From positions 62,001-126,000 of the forward strand of contig NZ_QWGG01000009.1 in the NCBI RefSeq assembly GCF_003730195.1: DNA of 64,000 nucleotides, given 5' to 3'. A program made the translations under genes and the position numbers. This document shows, one piece after another, positions 42,690-52,200 of the stretch. A model generated the notes under the pieces. That model saw only the letters and a program-made list of their open reading frames with translations, ran no database searches and was not told the origin of the DNA. Positions within the stretch are counted from its first letter, which is position 1. Every line of letters starts with the position of its first letter. The DNA comes from Halosimplex salinum (lineage in GTDB: Archaea; Halobacteriota; Halobacteria; Halobacteriales; Haloarculaceae).

Positions 42690-43913
42690 ATGACAGACGA
42701 CACCGTCTACGCGGAACTGGGCGTCCCGACGGTCGTCAACGCCGCGGGGACCAAGACGCGGATCGGCGGCAGCCGCATCCGCCCCGAAGCGCGCGAGGCG
42801 ATGGACCGGGCGGCCGAGGAGTTCGTCCGACTCTCGGACCTGCAGGCGGCCGCGAGCGACCGAATCGCCGAGGTGACGGGCGCAGAGGCCGGCTACGTGA
42901 CCAACGGCGCGGCGGGGGCACTCATGCTCGGTGCCGCCGCCTGCATCGCCGGGACGGACCCCGGCGTGGCGGCCCGCCTCCCCGACACCGAGAGCGTCGC
43001 CGACGAGATCGTGATGCCCCGCACGCACCGCACTGGGTACGACCACGCGCTCCGCACTGCCGGCGCGACGATCGTCGACGTGGGCACCAACGACGCGACC
43101 CTCGGCACCGGCGCTCGCAACGTCGAGCCCTGGGAGTACGCCGACGCCATCGGCGAGGACACCGCGGCCGTCGCGCACGTCTACAAGTCCTACGAGGGGC
43201 CGCCGCTGGACGAGGTCTGCGAGATCGCCCACGACCACGGCGTGCCGGTCGTCGTCGACGCCGCCGCGGAACTCCCGCCGGTCGAGAACCTCTCGTGGTT
43301 CACCGAGCAGGGCGCCGACCTCGTCGCCTTCAGCGGCGGCAAGGGGATTCGCGGACCCCAGACCACGGGTATCCTCGCCGGCCGCGCGGACCTGATCGAG
43401 TCCGTCGCCGCCCAGCACCTGGACACCCACGCCACCGAATCGGTCTGGGACCCGCCCGAGCGCCTGCTCGACGCCGACCGGTTCGACGGCGTGCCGCGCC
43501 AGGGGGTCGGCCGCCCCCTCAAGGTCGGCAAGGAGGAACTCGTCGGCCTCCTGGCGGCGCTGGACGCCTTCCTCGAGGAGGACCACGAGACCACGCGCGG
43601 CGAGTGGCGCGACCGCGCCGACGCGGTCGCCGCAGCGCTCGCCGGGGTCGACGGGCTCTCGACGACCATCGAAGACGGCGCCAAGTCCGTCGCGCCGACG
43701 GTGTCGGTCGCCGTCGACGCGGAGCGGGCGGGCGCGTCGGCGGCCGGCCTCGTCCTGACGCTCAGGCGGGAAGATCCCCGGGTGTTCGTCGGGGCCGACG
43801 GCGTCGACGAAGGGACGTTCGCCGTGAGTCCGATGTGTCTCACCGACGAGGAGGCCGAGTACGTCGTCGAGCGGATCCGCGCGAACCTCGGTGTCGGCGA
43901 CGGGGGCGACTGA
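42690..43913 (+). CDS. SelA-like PLP-dependent enzyme (amino-acid/aminosugar-acid lyase family)
   Basis: The 407-residue protein begins MTDDTVYAELGVPTVVNAAG and contains KTRIGGSRIRPEAREAM, TGAEAGYVTNGAAGALMLGA and VVVDAAAELPPVENL, with the PLP lysine in LVAFSGGKGIRGPQTTG. This is the selenocysteine synthase-like fold-type I group, which includes D-glucosaminate-6-phosphate ammonia-lyase and D-selenocystine/amino-acid lyases. No sign of selenoprotein synthesis is present, so a lyase role is more likely than SelA. It follows the TIM-barrel gene by 70 bp, in the same direction. With a PIG-L deacetylase opposite, a small amino-sugar pathway is conceivable. Confidence 0.83.
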   Translation: MTDDTVYAELGVPTVVNAAGTKTRIGGSRIRPEAREAMDRAAEEFVRLSDLQAAASDRIAEVTGAEAGYVTNGAAGALMLGAAACIAGTDPGVAARLPDTESVADEIVMPRTHRTGYDHALRTAGATIVDVGTNDATLGTGARNVEPWEYADAIGEDTAAVAHVYKSYEGPPLDEVCEIAHDHGVPVVVDAAAELPPVENLSWFTEQGADLVAFSGGKGIRGPQTTGILAGRADLIESVAAQHLDTHATESVWDPPERLLDADRFDGVPRQGVGRPLKVGKEELVGLLAALDAFLEEDHETTRGEWRDRADAVAAALAGVDGLSTTIEDGAKSVAPTVSVAVDAERAGASAAGLVLTLRREDPRVFVGADGVDEGTFAVSPMCLTDEEAEYVVERIRANLGVGDGGD

Positions 43914-44099
43914 GACGCGCGCGGTGGCGGTCGAGCGAGACCGCGAGGGACCGCGCTTGATCGACGCGCGCTGAGTCGCCCGCGACACGACCGCCCCATC
44001 GGATCTCCCGGACTGCGGGGCGCCGCCGTCGACCGGGACCTCGCGAGGAAACCGGCGAACCGACAGCGTTTCACACCCCCAGTTCTTGACGTGGGATAG

Positions 44100-47000
44100 A
44101 TGAGTAAAGACGTCATCGAGGTCCGAGGGGCAGAGGAACACAACCTCAAGGACGTCGACGTAACGATCCCGCGCGAGGAGCTGACGGTCGTCACGGGGCT
44201 GTCCGGGTCGGGGAAGTCCTCGCTCGCGTTCGACACCGTCTACGCCGAGGGCCAGCGCCGCTACATCGAGTCGCTGTCGGCGTACGCGCGCAACTTCCTC
44301 GGGCAGATGGACAAGCCGAAAGTCGAGAACGTCGAGGGGCTCTCCCCCGCGATCTCGATCGACCAGAAGAACGCCGCGAACAACCCCCGGTCGACGGTGG
44401 GCACGGTCACCGAACTCCACGACTACCTCCGTCTCCTCTACGCTCGCGTCGGCGTCCCGCACTGTCCCGAGTGCGGCCGCGAAGTCGGCGAGCAGTCCGC
44501 CCAGCACATGGTCGACCGCATCCTCGAACTCCCCGAGGGCACCCGCGCGAAGATCCTCGCGCCGGTCGTCCGCGACCAGAAGGGCGCGTTCGAGGACCTG
44601 TTCGACGAACTCGTCGCCGAAGGGTACGCTCGCGTCGAGGTCGACGGCGAACAGCACGACCTCTCGCTCGACCGACCCGACCTCGACGAGAACTACGACC
44701 ACACCATCGACGTGGTCGTCGACCGCGTAACCACGAGCCCCGACTCGCGCTCCCGGATCACCGACTCCGTCGAGACGGCGCTCGACGAGAGCGACGGGAT
44801 CATCAAGGTCGCCGTCCCCGAACCGCCGGAAGGCGTCGAACTCGGCGGCGCGACCACCCGCTCCGTCGGCGACCTCGGCGACGAGGACGGCGAATCGGAC
44901 GGGGACGGCGACCCCGTCGCGGACGACCGCCTCGTCGTCGAGTTCTCCGAGGACCTCGCCTGCACCCACTGCAACGTCGACATCAGCGAGATCGAGACCC
45001 GCTCGTTCTCCTTCAACAGCCCGTACGGCGCCTGTCCGGCCTGTGAGGGACTGGGCGAGACCAAGGAGGTCAGCGAGGACCTCGTGATCCAGGACACCTC
45101 GAAGCCGCTGAAACACGTCTTCGAGCCCTGGAGCTACGACCGGACCTACTACTCGCGCCAGCTGGACAACGTCGCCGACCACTTCGGCGTCTCGCTGTCC
45201 ACGCCCTTCGAGGACCTCGACGAGTCCATCCAGCGCCAGTTCCTCTACGGGACCGACAGCCGGGTGCACTTCGAGTGGCGCACCAAGAACGGTACGCGGG
45301 AGAAGACCGAGCGCTTCGAGGGCGTGATCCCGAACCTCGAACGGCGCCACGTCGAGACCGACTCCGACCGCGCCCGGGAACACATCGAGGAGTACATGGC
45401 GACGACCACCTGCCCCGACTGTGAGGGCACCCGACTCAAGGCCGAGTCCCGCGCTGTGCTCGTCGACGGCACCGCGATCACCGAGGTCAACCGGCTCTCG
45501 ATCGGCGACGCGCTCGACCACTTCGAGGGGGTCGAGGCGAATCTCGACGCCCGCGACACGAAGATCGCCGAGGAGATCCTCAAGGAGATCCGCGCGCGCC
45601 TCGGGTTCATGTGCGAGGTCGGGCTGGAGTATCTGACCCTCGACCGCGAGGCGGCGACGCTCTCCGGCGGGGAGAGCCAGCGCATTCGCCTCGCGACGCA
45701 GATCGGGAGCGGACTGGTGGGCGTCCTGTACGTCCTCGACGAGCCCTCTATCGGGCTCCACCAGCGCGACAACGACCGGCTGCTGAACACCCTCGCCGAG
45801 CTCCGCGACCTCGGCAACACCCTGCTCGTCGTCGAGCACGACACCGAGACGATGCGTCGCGCGGACACGATCGTCGACATGGGGCCCGGCCCCGGCAAGC
45901 GCGGCGGCGAGATCGTCGTCAACGGCGACTTCGACGAAGTGATCGACACCGACGCGAGCATCACCGGCGACTACCTCTCCGGCGAGCGCGCCATTCCCGT
46001 CCCCGCCGAACGGCGCGACCCGGACGGGACGATCACTATCGAGGGCGCCCGCCAGCACAACCTCAAAGACCTCGACGTCGACATTCCGGTGGGCAACTTC
46101 ACCGCCATCACCGGCGTCTCCGGGTCGGGCAAGTCGACGCTGATGCACGACGTGCTCTACAAGGCGCTCGCCCGCGAGATGCACGGCAACTCCGACGTGA
46201 ACCCGGGCGAACACGACGGGCTCTCCGGCCTCGACGCCATCGAGACGGTGCGCCTGATCGACCAGTCGCCCATCGGCCGGACGCCACGCTCGAACCCCGC
46301 CACGTACACCAACGTCTTCGACCACATCCGCGAGCTGTTCGCCGAGACGAACCTCGCCAAACAGCGCGGCTACGAGAAGGGGCGATTCTCCTTCAACGTC
46401 AAGGGCGGCCGCTGCGAGGAGTGCGGCGGGCAGGGCACAGTGACGATCGAGATGAACTTCCTCTCGGACGTGCAGGTCCCCTGCGAGGAGTGCGGCGGCG
46501 CGCGCTACAACCGCGAGACGCTGGACGTCACCTACAAGGACGCCACCATCGCCGACGTGCTCGACATGAGCATCGACGAGGCCCACGAGTTCTTCGAGGG
46601 CCACAGCCAGATCCGCCGCCGCCTCGAACTCCTGGAGGACGTCGGGCTGGGTTACATGCAGCTCGGCCAGCCCTCCACGACCCTCTCGGGCGGCGAGGCC
46701 CAGCGCGTGAAACTCGCCGAGGAACTCGGGAAGAAAGACTCCGGCGAGACGCTGTACCTGCTGGACGAACCGACCACCGGGCTCCACCCCCACGACGAGC
46801 GCAAGCTCATCGACGTGCTCCACCGGCTCACCGACGACGGCAACACCGTCGTCGTCATCGAGCACGAACTCGACCTCGTGAAGAACGCCGACCACGTCGT
46901 CGACCTCGGTCCCGAGGGCGGGGAAGCCGGCGGCCAGCTCGTCGCCGAAGGTACCCCCGAAGAGGTCGCCCGCACCGAGGGCTCCTACACCGGGAAGTAC

Positions 47001-47111
47001 CTCCGCGACCTGCTCCCCGACGTGGACCTGGAGGGGCCGCGCGGCGACCGCGTCGTCACCGCCGACGCCGACGGCGAGGCCGAGACGGCGCCGAGAGCCG
47101 ACGACGACTGA
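44100..47111 (+). CDS. uvrA: Excinuclease ABC subunit A
   Basis: The 1003-residue protein shows two ABC ATPase halves: Walker A GLSGSGKSSLAFDT and GVSGSGKSTLMHD, signatures LSGGESQRIRLA and LSGGEAQRVKLA, Walker B LYVLDEPSIGLHQRD and LYLLDEPTTGLHPHD. Zinc modules include CPECGREVGEQ, CTHCNVD with CPACEGLG, and CEECGGQGTVTIE with CEECGGARYN. It is full length for UvrA. It recognises bulky DNA lesions with UvrB for nucleotide excision repair. uvrB and uvrC are not adjacent. Upstream spacing to the SelA-like gene (186 bp) suggests its own promoter. Confidence 0.97.
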   Translation: MSKDVIEVRGAEEHNLKDVDVTIPREELTVVTGLSGSGKSSLAFDTVYAEGQRRYIESLSAYARNFLGQMDKPKVENVEGLSPAISIDQKNAANNPRSTVGTVTELHDYLRLLYARVGVPHCPECGREVGEQSAQHMVDRILELPEGTRAKILAPVVRDQKGAFEDLFDELVAEGYARVEVDGEQHDLSLDRPDLDENYDHTIDVVVDRVTTSPDSRSRITDSVETALDESDGIIKVAVPEPPEGVELGGATTRSVGDLGDEDGESDGDGDPVADDRLVVEFSEDLACTHCNVDISEIETRSFSFNSPYGACPACEGLGETKEVSEDLVIQDTSKPLKHVFEPWSYDRTYYSRQLDNVADHFGVSLSTPFEDLDESIQRQFLYGTDSRVHFEWRTKNGTREKTERFEGVIPNLERRHVETDSDRAREHIEEYMATTTCPDCEGTRLKAESRAVLVDGTAITEVNRLSIGDALDHFEGVEANLDARDTKIAEEILKEIRARLGFMCEVGLEYLTLDREAATLSGGESQRIRLATQIGSGLVGVLYVLDEPSIGLHQRDNDRLLNTLAELRDLGNTLLVVEHDTETMRRADTIVDMGPGPGKRGGEIVVNGDFDEVIDTDASITGDYLSGERAIPVPAERRDPDGTITIEGARQHNLKDLDVDIPVGNFTAITGVSGSGKSTLMHDVLYKALAREMHGNSDVNPGEHDGLSGLDAIETVRLIDQSPIGRTPRSNPATYTNVFDHIRELFAETNLAKQRGYEKGRFSFNVKGGRCEECGGQGTVTIEMNFLSDVQVPCEECGGARYNRETLDVTYKDATIADVLDMSIDEAHEFFEGHSQIRRRLELLEDVGLGYMQLGQPSTTLSGGEAQRVKLAEELGKKDSGETLYLLDEPTTGLHPHDERKLIDVLHRLTDDGNTVVVIEHELDLVKNADHVVDLGPEGGEAGGQLVAEGTPEEVARTEGSYTGKYLRDLLPDVDLEGPRGDRVVTADADGEAETAPRADDD

Positions 47112-47190
47112 GTCCGTCACGGACAGCCGCCGATTCTCGCGACGTGGTCGCCGAACTCGTCGCCGCCGAAGACGGATAGCTCGTCGGGAG

Positions 47191-50124
47191 TCAGGCCGAC
47201 GGGTCGCGGAAGGCGAACTGCTGGTTGTCGCTGTTGCTCACGCTCCAGATCCCGATGGTGGCACCGTCCTCGGTGCTCACACCGAAGACGTCCGCCGCGA
47301 GGTCGTCGGGTGCGTCCATCGGCCGGAGGCTGCAGTGCCCGTCGGCCACGGGCACGAGCTTCCACTTCTGGTAGTCTGCGCCCTCCCAGGAGGCCTGCAC
47401 GACGTTCCCGCCCTCCGAGGCGCCGCCGTCGGCTTCCATTACGAGCCCGCTGTTGACGTTCTCGACCCGGTACACTCCGTCTTCGAGTTCCGTCACCTCC
47501 CAGCGCTGGTAGTCCGCGCCCTCCCAGACGCCCTGCTGGACGTTCGCCCCGTCCGCCGTGGAGCCGTCGGCCACCTCGACGACCTTGTCGTCGGCGGTGT
47601 GCCTCGCGGTCAGACGGTAGGTGCCCGCCGTGACGTCGACCGTGATCGTCACGGAGTGTGACGTCGTGCAACCGCTTTCGGCGGTGGCGTTCAGCGTGAC
47701 GGTGTACTCGCCGGGTTCGTCGTAGCTATGCGTCGCCGACCAGCCCGTCGCAGTCGTGCCGTCGCCGAACTCCCACGTCAGGGAGTCGACCGAATCCTCC
47801 TCACCGGAGACGTCCTCCGCCTCGAAGTCGATGGACTCGCCCGTGTCGACGCGGGTCGCACTCGGCACGGCCTGCGCTATCGGCTCCGGCTCGCCGATCG
47901 TGACCGTCTCGAAGTCGGTCGTCGTCTCCCCGTTCTTGGCCGTCGCGGTCAGCTCGACGGGGTACGTCCCCAGTTCGTCGTAGGTGTGACTGGTCGACCA
48001 GCCCGTCGCAGTCGCGCCGTCGCCGAACTCCCACGAGAGCGAGCGGACCTTGCGACCGTTACCCGTCAGGTCGACCGCGTCGAATTCGACGTGGTCGCAG
48101 ATCGTCGCATCGGTCTCACTGGCGGATATTTCGGCGATCCGGTCGTGTCCTGCGGGCTCGAACGAGGTCTCGATGTCGGGTTCCGGTGGGTCGTCCATCC
48201 CGTGGCCGAGGAAGAAACTGGGCCACGGCGGCTGGTTGTAGCCGGCGTTCTGGCGCGCGATGCCGGTCCGGTACTGCGGGTCGTGCAACAGCGTGTACAG
48301 CCGGTGTTCGGTCTCGTGCGGCGTCGCGTAGAGGCGCAGGTGACTGCTGTCCTCGGCCCGCCAGACGACTTCCTCGCGCCAGTCGCCGAGGATGTCCCCC
48401 GACAGACACGGGTTCCCCTTCGTCCAGTTGTTCGAGCGAGTGCCCTCGAACGATTTCAGGAGATCGAGTTCCTGGGCCTCGGGGTTCCACTTCTCGATCT
48501 TGCCGATGCCGACCCCATCGCCCTGCCAGTCGTGGTCGAGCAGTTCGCGGTGGAGGTCGCCCGTCCACCAGACCCCGGAGTTGAGCGACCCGACCGGCTC
48601 GTCCATGAGCTGCTGGCCGTTCGCGCTCCAGGTACCGACGCCGCCGGACGCCCAGGCCTCCGCTCCCCGGTAGTTCGGGTCGATGTCGGCGACCATCGCG
48701 CGGCCGGCGTCGTCGCCGTCGACCGACCAGATGTACTCGCCGGTCTCGGCGTCGCGCATCGACGCGGACGGTTCCCCCTCGGGCGGATACTCGGCGGGGA
48801 CGAAGATCTCCAGCCCCTCCCGGTCGGGGAGGAAATCGCCGCAGTGCTGGGCGTCGGGGTTCGACATCGTCGTCGTGTGCAGGCCGGTGCCGTCGTGGTC
48901 GATGACCGCGCCGCCGAAGACGATCTCGTCCTTGCCGTCGCCGTCGACGTCCGCGGTGGCCAGGCTGTGTGCGCCCTTACCCTCGTACTCCTCGTTCCCG
49001 TCCCTGCTGTCGAAGATCCAGCGTACCTCGAGTTCGCCCTGCCGGAAGTCCCACGCGGCGAGCATCGTCTTCTCGTAGTAGCCCCGGGTGAACACGATGC
49101 TCGGTCGCTCGCCGTCGAGGTAGGCGGTCCCCGCGAGGAACCGGTCGACGCGGTTCCCGTAGCAGTCGCCCCAGTCGCAGGCGTCCCCGCGTGCGGGCTG
49201 GAAGTCCTCCGTCGCGAGCTCTTCACCCGTCTCTCCGTCGAAGACGGTGAGATACTCCGGTCCCTCGAGGACGTATCCCGATTCGTTCGTCCAGTCGGCG
49301 TCCGGATCGCCGACGACGTTGCCGGCCGCGTCTTCGGTGCCGTCGGCCGTTCGCACCACGAGCTCCGACTTGCCGTCGCCGTCGAAGTCGTACACCAGGA
49401 ACGGCGTGTAGTGCGCGCCGGCCCGGACGTTCTGGCCGAGGTTGATCCGCCAGAGGTGCTCCCCGTCCATCGTGTACCCGTCGATCAGGACGTCACTCGT
49501 CTGCCCCGACTGTGAGTTGTCCTTCGCGTTCGACGGGGACCACTTCTGGACGATGTCCAGCGTGCCGTCGCCCGTGAGGTCGCCCAGACTCGCGTCGTTC
49601 GCGTGGTACGTGATCGTCTCGCCGTTCTCGCCCTCGACCGGGTCGGGCCTGTTCAGCGGGATCTCCTTGTACTGGTCGTCCCACACCTCGACCGGCTCGG
49701 ACATACCGGGCTTTCGACCGTCGGCTTTGCGCTCACCGCCGGACCGCCCGTTGCCGACCGCTCGAACGGCGTAGGTCGAGTCGGTCGTCCCGTCGGGGTC
49801 GAGGTAGTTCGTGCTGTCGGTGATCGGTTCGTCGTTCAGCCGTTCGCCGTCGCGAAACACGTGGAAGCCGAGATCGGCGGGTTCGGTCCCGAACAGCCGC
49901 CATCGGAGCAGTACCCCCTCTTCCGTCGGAACGGCCACGAGCCCCCGATCGAGCGACTCCATCTGACGCGTACCGTCCGTGTCGGTTCCGCTCCTCGTCC
50001 CCCTCCCAGCGGTTGCAATACCGATACCGCCGGCCCCCAGCGCCGCCGTCCCGGCAGTGATTCCCCCGAGGAACTGGCGTCGAGACTGTCGATACCGTCC
50101 TTCGCTTTTGTCCGAATCTGACAT
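47191..50124 (-). CDS. Secreted rhamnogalacturonan lyase (PL11) with PKD domains and ricin-type lectin module
   Basis: The 977-residue protein has a Tat signal (SRRQFLGGITAGTAALGAGG). A PL11 eight-bladed propeller follows, with RGLVAVPTEEGVLLRWRLFG, NDASLGDLTGDGTLDIVQKW, LVYDFDGDGKSELVVRTADG and LLHDPQYRTGIARQNAGYNQ. Two PKD-like domains (SLSWEFGDGATATGWSTSHT and SLTWEFGDGTTATGWSATHS) and a C-terminal ricin-B trefoil (YQRWEVTELEDGVYRVEN, GADYQKWKLVPVADG, DNQQFAF) complete it. PL11 enzymes cleave the rhamnosyl-galacturonate bond in pectin RG-I by beta-elimination. It would act outside the cell, exposing arabinan side chains for the arabinofuranosidases at 9-25 kb. An alternative start at 50160 exists. 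Confidence 0.93.
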   Translation of the reverse strand: MSDSDKSEGRYRQSRRQFLGGITAGTAALGAGGIGIATAGRGTRSGTDTDGTRQMESLDRGLVAVPTEEGVLLRWRLFGTEPADLGFHVFRDGERLNDEPITDSTNYLDPDGTTDSTYAVRAVGNGRSGGERKADGRKPGMSEPVEVWDDQYKEIPLNRPDPVEGENGETITYHANDASLGDLTGDGTLDIVQKWSPSNAKDNSQSGQTSDVLIDGYTMDGEHLWRINLGQNVRAGAHYTPFLVYDFDGDGKSELVVRTADGTEDAAGNVVGDPDADWTNESGYVLEGPEYLTVFDGETGEELATEDFQPARGDACDWGDCYGNRVDRFLAGTAYLDGERPSIVFTRGYYEKTMLAAWDFRQGELEVRWIFDSRDGNEEYEGKGAHSLATADVDGDGKDEIVFGGAVIDHDGTGLHTTTMSNPDAQHCGDFLPDREGLEIFVPAEYPPEGEPSASMRDAETGEYIWSVDGDDAGRAMVADIDPNYRGAEAWASGGVGTWSANGQQLMDEPVGSLNSGVWWTGDLHRELLDHDWQGDGVGIGKIEKWNPEAQELDLLKSFEGTRSNNWTKGNPCLSGDILGDWREEVVWRAEDSSHLRLYATPHETEHRLYTLLHDPQYRTGIARQNAGYNQPPWPSFFLGHGMDDPPEPDIETSFEPAGHDRIAEISASETDATICDHVEFDAVDLTGNGRKVRSLSWEFGDGATATGWSTSHTYDELGTYPVELTATAKNGETTTDFETVTIGEPEPIAQAVPSATRVDTGESIDFEAEDVSGEEDSVDSLTWEFGDGTTATGWSATHSYDEPGEYTVTLNATAESGCTTSHSVTITVDVTAGTYRLTARHTADDKVVEVADGSTADGANVQQGVWEGADYQRWEVTELEDGVYRVENVNSGLVMEADGGASEGGNVVQASWEGADYQKWKLVPVADGHCSLRPMDAPDDLAADVFGVSTEDGATIGIWSVSNSDNQQFAFRDPSA

Positions 50125-50678
50125 TGTCTTTCTCGCCACGATGTTCCCATTTGTGGTCATTTTGTATGAACGTTTGGGAATGTTAACCATACGCAAGTTA
50201 TTATTCGATAATGTATCAAATGATCTTAACTTGTCGGAGCCGTCCGCTTCGGGCACGTCTCTGTCGGAGAGTAGATAGCCGACACGGGCGAATCACGCGC
50301 CGTCGCATCGAGTTAGTTCGACCGCCGTCGGACTCGCATCTCCTAAACCGCGCTCCCGGACCGACGAGGCCGATAGAATCCGCGGGCCAGACGACGACTG
50401 ATCTGACGACCGGATTTCGACCATTCTACTATTACATCTACATTCGAGAACGTGAACCGCTCACAAACCCACCCAACGACTATGTCGACGGACGGTGGAA
50501 CGCCAGACGCACCGATGACGACGACACACGCGATGGACCGCGGGACCGCGAAAGCGGCTCGCGGCCGTGTTCCGGCAGTATCGAACCGATAGCGGCTGGT
50601 TTTCGACAGTATCGAAGCGCAGAGACCACCAGCGACAGCGCCACAGACAGCGTCGGCGTCACGACCGGAGGCGTCTCG
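50125..50678. other. Intergenic region between PL11 and the prolyl-tRNA synthetase-like gene
   Basis: This 550-bp divergent gap contains AT-rich promoter-like patches at about 50160-50230 (leftward, serving the lyase) and 50425-50450 (ctactattacatctac, rightward). The open frame that extends upstream of the synthetase-like gene has no protein-like character. Confidence 0.5.
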
Positions 50679-51980
50679 ATGCGGCGTAGCGAGGTGTTCC
50701 TCGCCACGAGCCGCGAAGCGCCCGACGCCGGCACCGACGTAGTCGCGCTCATGCGGCGCGCCGGACTGGTACGCGAGTTCGGGAGCGGGCTCTGGGGCTT
50801 CCTGCCCACCGGCGAACGCGTCCGACGGACGGTCCAGAGCCGGGTCACCGCGGCGATGGAGAACTGCGGCGGCCAGCGGATCAGTCTGCCCGCGCTCCAG
50901 TACAGCGGCATCTGGGAGGAGAGCGGCCGCTGGCGGGCGTTCGAGGACGAGATGTTCACCCTCGAGAACCGCGACGGACAGGCGATGTGCCTGGCGCCCT
51001 CTCACGAGGAGGGAGTCGTCCACCTCGTCGACGGGCGCGTCCGCTCGCACGACGACCTGCCCCTCCTCGTCTACCAGGTGACCGAGAAGTACCGCGACGA
51101 CCACGCGCGTAACGGCCTCGTCCGGTGCAAGGCGTTCACGATGAAAGACGCCTACAGCCTGCACGCGAGCGAGGAAAGCCTCCGCGAGACCTACGAGACG
51201 GTCCGGGCGGCGTACCTGCGGGTCTTCGAGGACATCGGCCTCGACGTGGCGGTCGTCGACGCGGAGAACAGCGTCATGGGCGGCCCCGACTCCGAGGAGT
51301 TCGTCGCGCCCGTCGAGCGCGGGAGCGACGCGCTGGTCCACTGCTCGGTCGCGAACTGCCGATTCGGCGTGACGGACGAAGGCGAGCGGTTCGGCGAGTT
51401 CGCCGGGGGCGACACCTGCCCCGACTGCGGTGGTCGACTCGTCGCGGACGAGGGCATCGAAGTCGGTCACGTGTTCGAACTCGGGACGCGTTACGCCGAG
51501 GCGATGGACCTGACCGTCGACGGACCCGTCGGTGAGACGCCCGTCGTGATGGGCAGTTACGGGCTGGGCGTGACCAGAGTCGTCCAGACGCTCGTCCAGC
51601 AGGCGGGCGGCACCGTCGAGGACGGGTGTCGCTGGCCCGTCACCGACTGGGGGACGGTCGCGCCCTACCGCGCTGCCGTCGTCCCCCTGGACTACGAGAG
51701 CGGACACGGCGCCGTCGCCGACGACCTCCACGAGGCGCTCGGTCCCGACGGCGCGCTCCTGTTCGACGACCCCGGCCAGTCCATCGGCGAGCGCTTCGCC
51801 GAGGCGGGACTGCTGGGCGTCCCCGCGACGGTCGTCGTCGGGAACCACTACGACGAGACCGGCGAGGTCGAGGTGGAGGACGCCGACGGGCGGACGGAGT
51901 CGGTCGCGCCCGGAGACGTCCCCGCGCTCGTCGACGCGTCCGTCGGGAGCCGCTCGGTCCGGGACGGGAGCGGGACGTGA
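50679..51980 (+). CDS. Bacterial-type prolyl-tRNA synthetase-like protein lacking the editing insert
   Basis: The start MRRSEVFLATSREAPDAGTD gives 433 residues. Class II motifs resemble bacterial ProRS: motif 1 FGSGLWGFLPTGERVRRTV, LAPSHEEGVVHLV, motif 2 region YQVTEKYRDD...KAFTMKDAYSLHA, motif 3 VMGSYGLGVTRVVQTLVQQ. The C-terminal domain fits the anticodon-binding fold (DDPGQSIGERFAEAGLLGVP). The roughly 180-residue INS editing domain is replaced by a short segment containing C-x5-C and CPDCGG. Motif 2 deviates: the usual FRxE and REF are YRDD and KAF. Archaea normally use a eukaryote-like ProRS, so this is probably an acquired paralog. It may activate proline or an analogue without normal tRNA charging. 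Confidence 0.78.
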   Translation: MRRSEVFLATSREAPDAGTDVVALMRRAGLVREFGSGLWGFLPTGERVRRTVQSRVTAAMENCGGQRISLPALQYSGIWEESGRWRAFEDEMFTLENRDGQAMCLAPSHEEGVVHLVDGRVRSHDDLPLLVYQVTEKYRDDHARNGLVRCKAFTMKDAYSLHASEESLRETYETVRAAYLRVFEDIGLDVAVVDAENSVMGGPDSEEFVAPVERGSDALVHCSVANCRFGVTDEGERFGEFAGGDTCPDCGGRLVADEGIEVGHVFELGTRYAEAMDLTVDGPVGETPVVMGSYGLGVTRVVQTLVQQAGGTVEDGCRWPVTDWGTVAPYRAAVVPLDYESGHGAVADDLHEALGPDGALLFDDPGQSIGERFAEAGLLGVPATVVVGNHYDETGEVEVEDADGRTESVAPGDVPALVDASVGSRSVRDGSGT

Positions 51981-52018
51981 TCCGAACCCACTTATCGACC
52001 TCCGGCTAGGCGTAGTCA

Positions 52019-52192
52019 ATGGTCTCACGACACGCGAGCGAAACCGCGCTGCTCGTCGCCGTCGGCGTCGTCGGATTCGTCACCGCTCAGTCGCTCCAGT
52101 TGCCCGAAGTACTCGCTGGTCTCGTCCTGGTCGCGTTCGCCGTGGTCGGGCCGACGGTCCGTCGCGAGCAGCGTCGTCGCGGCGAGGCCTGA
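52019..52192 (+). CDS. 57-aa two-helix membrane protein (copy 1)
   Basis: The short frame encodes MVSRHASETALLVAVGVVGF, a break near TAQSLQLPEV, a second hydrophobic helix (LAGLVLVAFAVVGPTV) and a basic end RREQRRRGEA. It has 58 codons including the stop. The same size and layout, with identical MVSR, ETALLV, VVGFV and GPTVR blocks, appear in the frame at 54288-54461, which makes coding very likely. Both copies end in an Arg-rich tail, so the C-terminus is probably inside. It lies just after the synthetase-like gene and is convergent with the glutathionyl-hydroquinone-reductase-like gene. Confidence 0.8.
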   Translation: MVSRHASETALLVAVGVVGFVTAQSLQLPEVLAGLVLVAFAVVGPTVRREQRRRGEA

Positions 52193-52200
52193 CCGACACC

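Noticed and set aside
42690-43913. Selenocysteine synthase (SelA) as the function of the PLP enzyme
   Set aside because: Archaea make selenocysteine by the SepSecS route and no selenoprotein machinery is visible; the fold family includes amino-acid and glucosaminate lyases that fit better.
42504-47120. A 1538-codon open frame on the minus strand across the SelA-like and uvrA genes
   Set aside because: It is antisense to two unmistakable genes; its composition (Val/Gly/Asp/Arg-rich, no motifs) is the usual mirror of high-GC coding DNA.
50211-50678. Upstream extension of the prolyl-tRNA synthetase-like frame
   Set aside because: The extension is arginine/serine-rich, crosses a promoter-like region and has no synthetase similarity.
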